Positions 5,559-6,692 of a stretch of 6,692 nt of DNA are shown one piece after another. The stretch spans positions 1 through 6,692 of the forward strand of contig JAHENO010000150.1 of the NCBI GenBank assembly GCA_018609945.1, read 5' to 3'. A model generated the notes under the pieces. The model worked only from the letters and a program-made list of their open reading frames with translations, was not told where the DNA came from and did no database searches. The position numbers and the translations under genes are program-made. The stretch is from Haloarculaceae archaeon. Lineage in GTDB: Archaea > Halobacteriota > Halobacteria > Halobacteriales > Haloarculaceae. How positions within the stretch are numbered: the first letter of the stretch is position 1; every line of letters begins with the position of its first letter.

Positions 5559-6038
5559 TTAGCCGAGATCGAGCGTCGTCGCGCCCGCGAACGAGTCGCC
5601 GGTCCGCACGTCCACGCGGTCGCCACGGACCGACGCGGACCGCTCTGCGTCCCGGAACACGACGTCTCTCTGGTCCGTTTGTTCCCGTCGGCGACGCATA
5701 TACTTTTCCTCACAGGCTCGGACTGTCCCGCTCGTTCCCCGGACCCGCAGGCCGACCTCGTGGCCGTCGATCTCCGTCACCGACGCCACGACCGCCCGGG
5801 CACGCTCGGATTCGCCGCGATGGGTTCGCACGACGAATCCGCCCGTGCCGTCCGAGACGTGCGTCGAGAGCACCGTCAGATCGAGTTGTGCACTCCCGAG
5901 ATCGCCGAGCAGCCCCCGTGCGGCCCCCCAGAGGGCGTGCTGGATCGCCGCCCGGTCCAGGTCGACCCCGGGCCACGTCTCGACCCCGACGGCCAGATAC
6001 CGCCACCGCGGCTGCAGGTGTTTCGGCAGGTGCTTCAT
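5559..6038 (-). CDS. rnp2: Ribonuclease P protein component 2 (Pop5/Rpp14 family)
   Basis: 159 residues. Archaeal RNase P removes tRNA 5' leaders using a catalytic RNA and several proteins; Pop5 pairs with Rpp30 and supports the RNA's catalytic domain. The start MKHLPKHLQPRWRYLAVGVE (1-20) is characteristic, as are GFVVRTHRGESERARAVVAS (67-86) and GTSGTVRACEEKYMRRRR (101-118). The core ends near residue 118; a further 41 residues, hydrophilic and then ending GATTLDLG, form an extension beyond the compact Pop5 core. The ATG at 6036-6038 overlaps the methyltransferase stop (ATGA), and a GAGG lies about ten bases upstream. Its partner Rpp30 (rnp3) would be expected just beyond the right edge. 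Confidence 0.95.
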   Translation of the reverse strand: MKHLPKHLQPRWRYLAVGVETWPGVDLDRAAIQHALWGAARGLLGDLGSAQLDLTVLSTHVSDGTGGFVVRTHRGESERARAVVASVTEIDGHEVGLRVRGTSGTVRACEEKYMRRRREQTDQRDVVFRDAERSASVRGDRVDVRTGDSFAGATTLDLG

Positions 6039-6688
6039 GCGTCCCGATCCTCGTTGCGACTCCGGTCTTGGTCGGAGCCCGACAGCCTATCGGCAACGAG
6101 CACGCCCACCTGTTCGTGGACCATCTCGACGGCCGTCAGCGCGTACCCCGCGTCGGTGAACGCGTCGGCGAGCACGCCCACCGTCGCGGGGTCGTCGACC
6201 GCCGGCGAGTAGAACGGTTCCGCCGGGTCGGGGTGGCCGAAGAACATCACGTCACCGAGAACGATCCGCCGGGGCGCGAGGTCCGCGAGCGTCGCGATGG
6301 CGTCTCGCTTTCCCCCGTCGTCCAGGTGGTGCATCGCGAAGTTCGAGGTGACGACGTCGACGCTCGCGTCCTCGGGCACGGTCGGCTCGCGGAAGCGCCC
6401 CTCGCCGAACGAGACGTTCGCGAAGCCACGCTCGGCGGCCTTCTCGCGGGCCCGGGTGAGCATCCCGTCGCTGATGTCGCGGCCGATCACGCCGCCGGCG
6501 TCCACCGCCAGCGCCAGTGCGATCGCGCCGGTGCCCGTACCGAGATCGAGGACTGTCTCGTCGGGCCCGGGGTCGGCGTGCTCGACGACCAGCGAGACGG
6601 CGGCCCGGTACTCCTCGCTTTGTTCCTCGTCGTACTCGGTGGCCTTCTCGTCGAACCTGGCGGCGTGGTCCGCGATGGAGCGTTTCAT
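6035..6688 (-). CDS. Class I SAM-dependent methyltransferase, substrate unknown
   Basis: 217 residues with a Rossmann-type methyltransferase core. Motif I VLDLGTGTG is at 46-54, the acidic residue that should bind the SAM ribose region is Asp71 in GRDIS, and motif IV reads TSNFAMHHL (114-122). The helix after motif IV and LGDVMFFG (144-151) fit the UbiE/COG2226-like group, which includes small-molecule and RNA methyltransferases. The C-terminus (201-217) is charged and loses similarity to the core. The ATG at 6686-6688 begins a conserved MKRSIADHAARFD start. The gene overlaps rnp2 by four bases, so it belongs to the RNase P/proteasome transcript; a role in RNA or ribosome modification is tempting but only inferred from position. 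Bases 6685-6688 read ATGA on this strand, so an upstream gene could end here too. Confidence 0.9.
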   Translation of the reverse strand: MKRSIADHAARFDEKATEYDEEQSEEYRAAVSLVVEHADPGPDETVLDLGTGTGAIALALAVDAGGVIGRDISDGMLTRAREKAAERGFANVSFGEGRFREPTVPEDASVDVVTSNFAMHHLDDGGKRDAIATLADLAPRRIVLGDVMFFGHPDPAEPFYSPAVDDPATVGVLADAFTDAGYALTAVEMVHEQVGVLVADRLSGSDQDRSRNEDRDA

Positions 6689-6692
6689 GGCC

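Noticed and set aside
5695..5710. TATA-like string inside rnp2 (minus-strand AAGTATATG) as a psmA promoter.
   Set aside because: It lies about 140 bases before psmA, and it is explained by the conserved codons for Lys-Tyr-Met after the GTVRACEE motif.

Overview
The window looks like haloarchaeal chromosomal DNA. It is GC-rich, the encoded proteins are rich in Asp and Glu, several genes have TATA-like boxes about 25 bases before the start codon (leaderless style), and the gene set is archaeal: proteasome alpha subunit, RNase P Pop5 protein and an SBDS-type ribosome maturation factor. The genus cannot be fixed from the sequence alone.

Layout. Bases 1-99 hold the 3' end of an unidentified plus-strand gene whose first 60 bases are unusually AT-rich (26 of 60 are G or C). 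Bases 100-392 are mostly non-coding and hold an AT-rich patch, an inverted repeat, a compact hairpin, a possible 14-codon leader ORF and a direct tandem repeat just before the next gene. Plus-strand genes follow: an acylphosphatase (393-671) overlapped by a small lipoprotein gene (668-1066), then a fused NAD(P)HX epimerase/dehydratase, Nnr (1137-2567), with its own leaderless promoter. Nnr converges with hflX, and the gap between them holds a near-perfect 82-base palindrome (2567-2648).

The right two thirds run on the minus strand. In transcription order (right to left) the genes are a class I SAM methyltransferase, RNase P component 2 (rnp2, Pop5), proteasome alpha subunit (psmA), an SBDS/Sdo1 family protein and HflX. 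The first three are packed with a 4-base overlap and a 2-base gap, so they are almost certainly one transcription unit that enters the window from the right. SBDS follows after 42 bases. HflX has a convincing promoter of its own, flanked by a 10-base inverted repeat.

The minus-strand cluster is the haloarchaeal form of the known archaeal RNase P / proteasome / exosome superoperon. It ties tRNA 5' processing (Pop5), protein turnover (PsmA) and 60S-type ribosome maturation (SBDS) together, with the ribosome-associated GTPase HflX beside it. The exosome genes found after SBDS in many archaea are absent here. The plus-strand enzymes are small metabolite-repair or housekeeping proteins: Nnr repairs hydrated NAD(P)H and acylphosphatase hydrolyses acyl phosphates. 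I see no previously undescribed multi-gene system. The most unusual content is non-coding: the convergent palindrome, the operator-like repeat at hflX and the repeat-rich leader before acyP.
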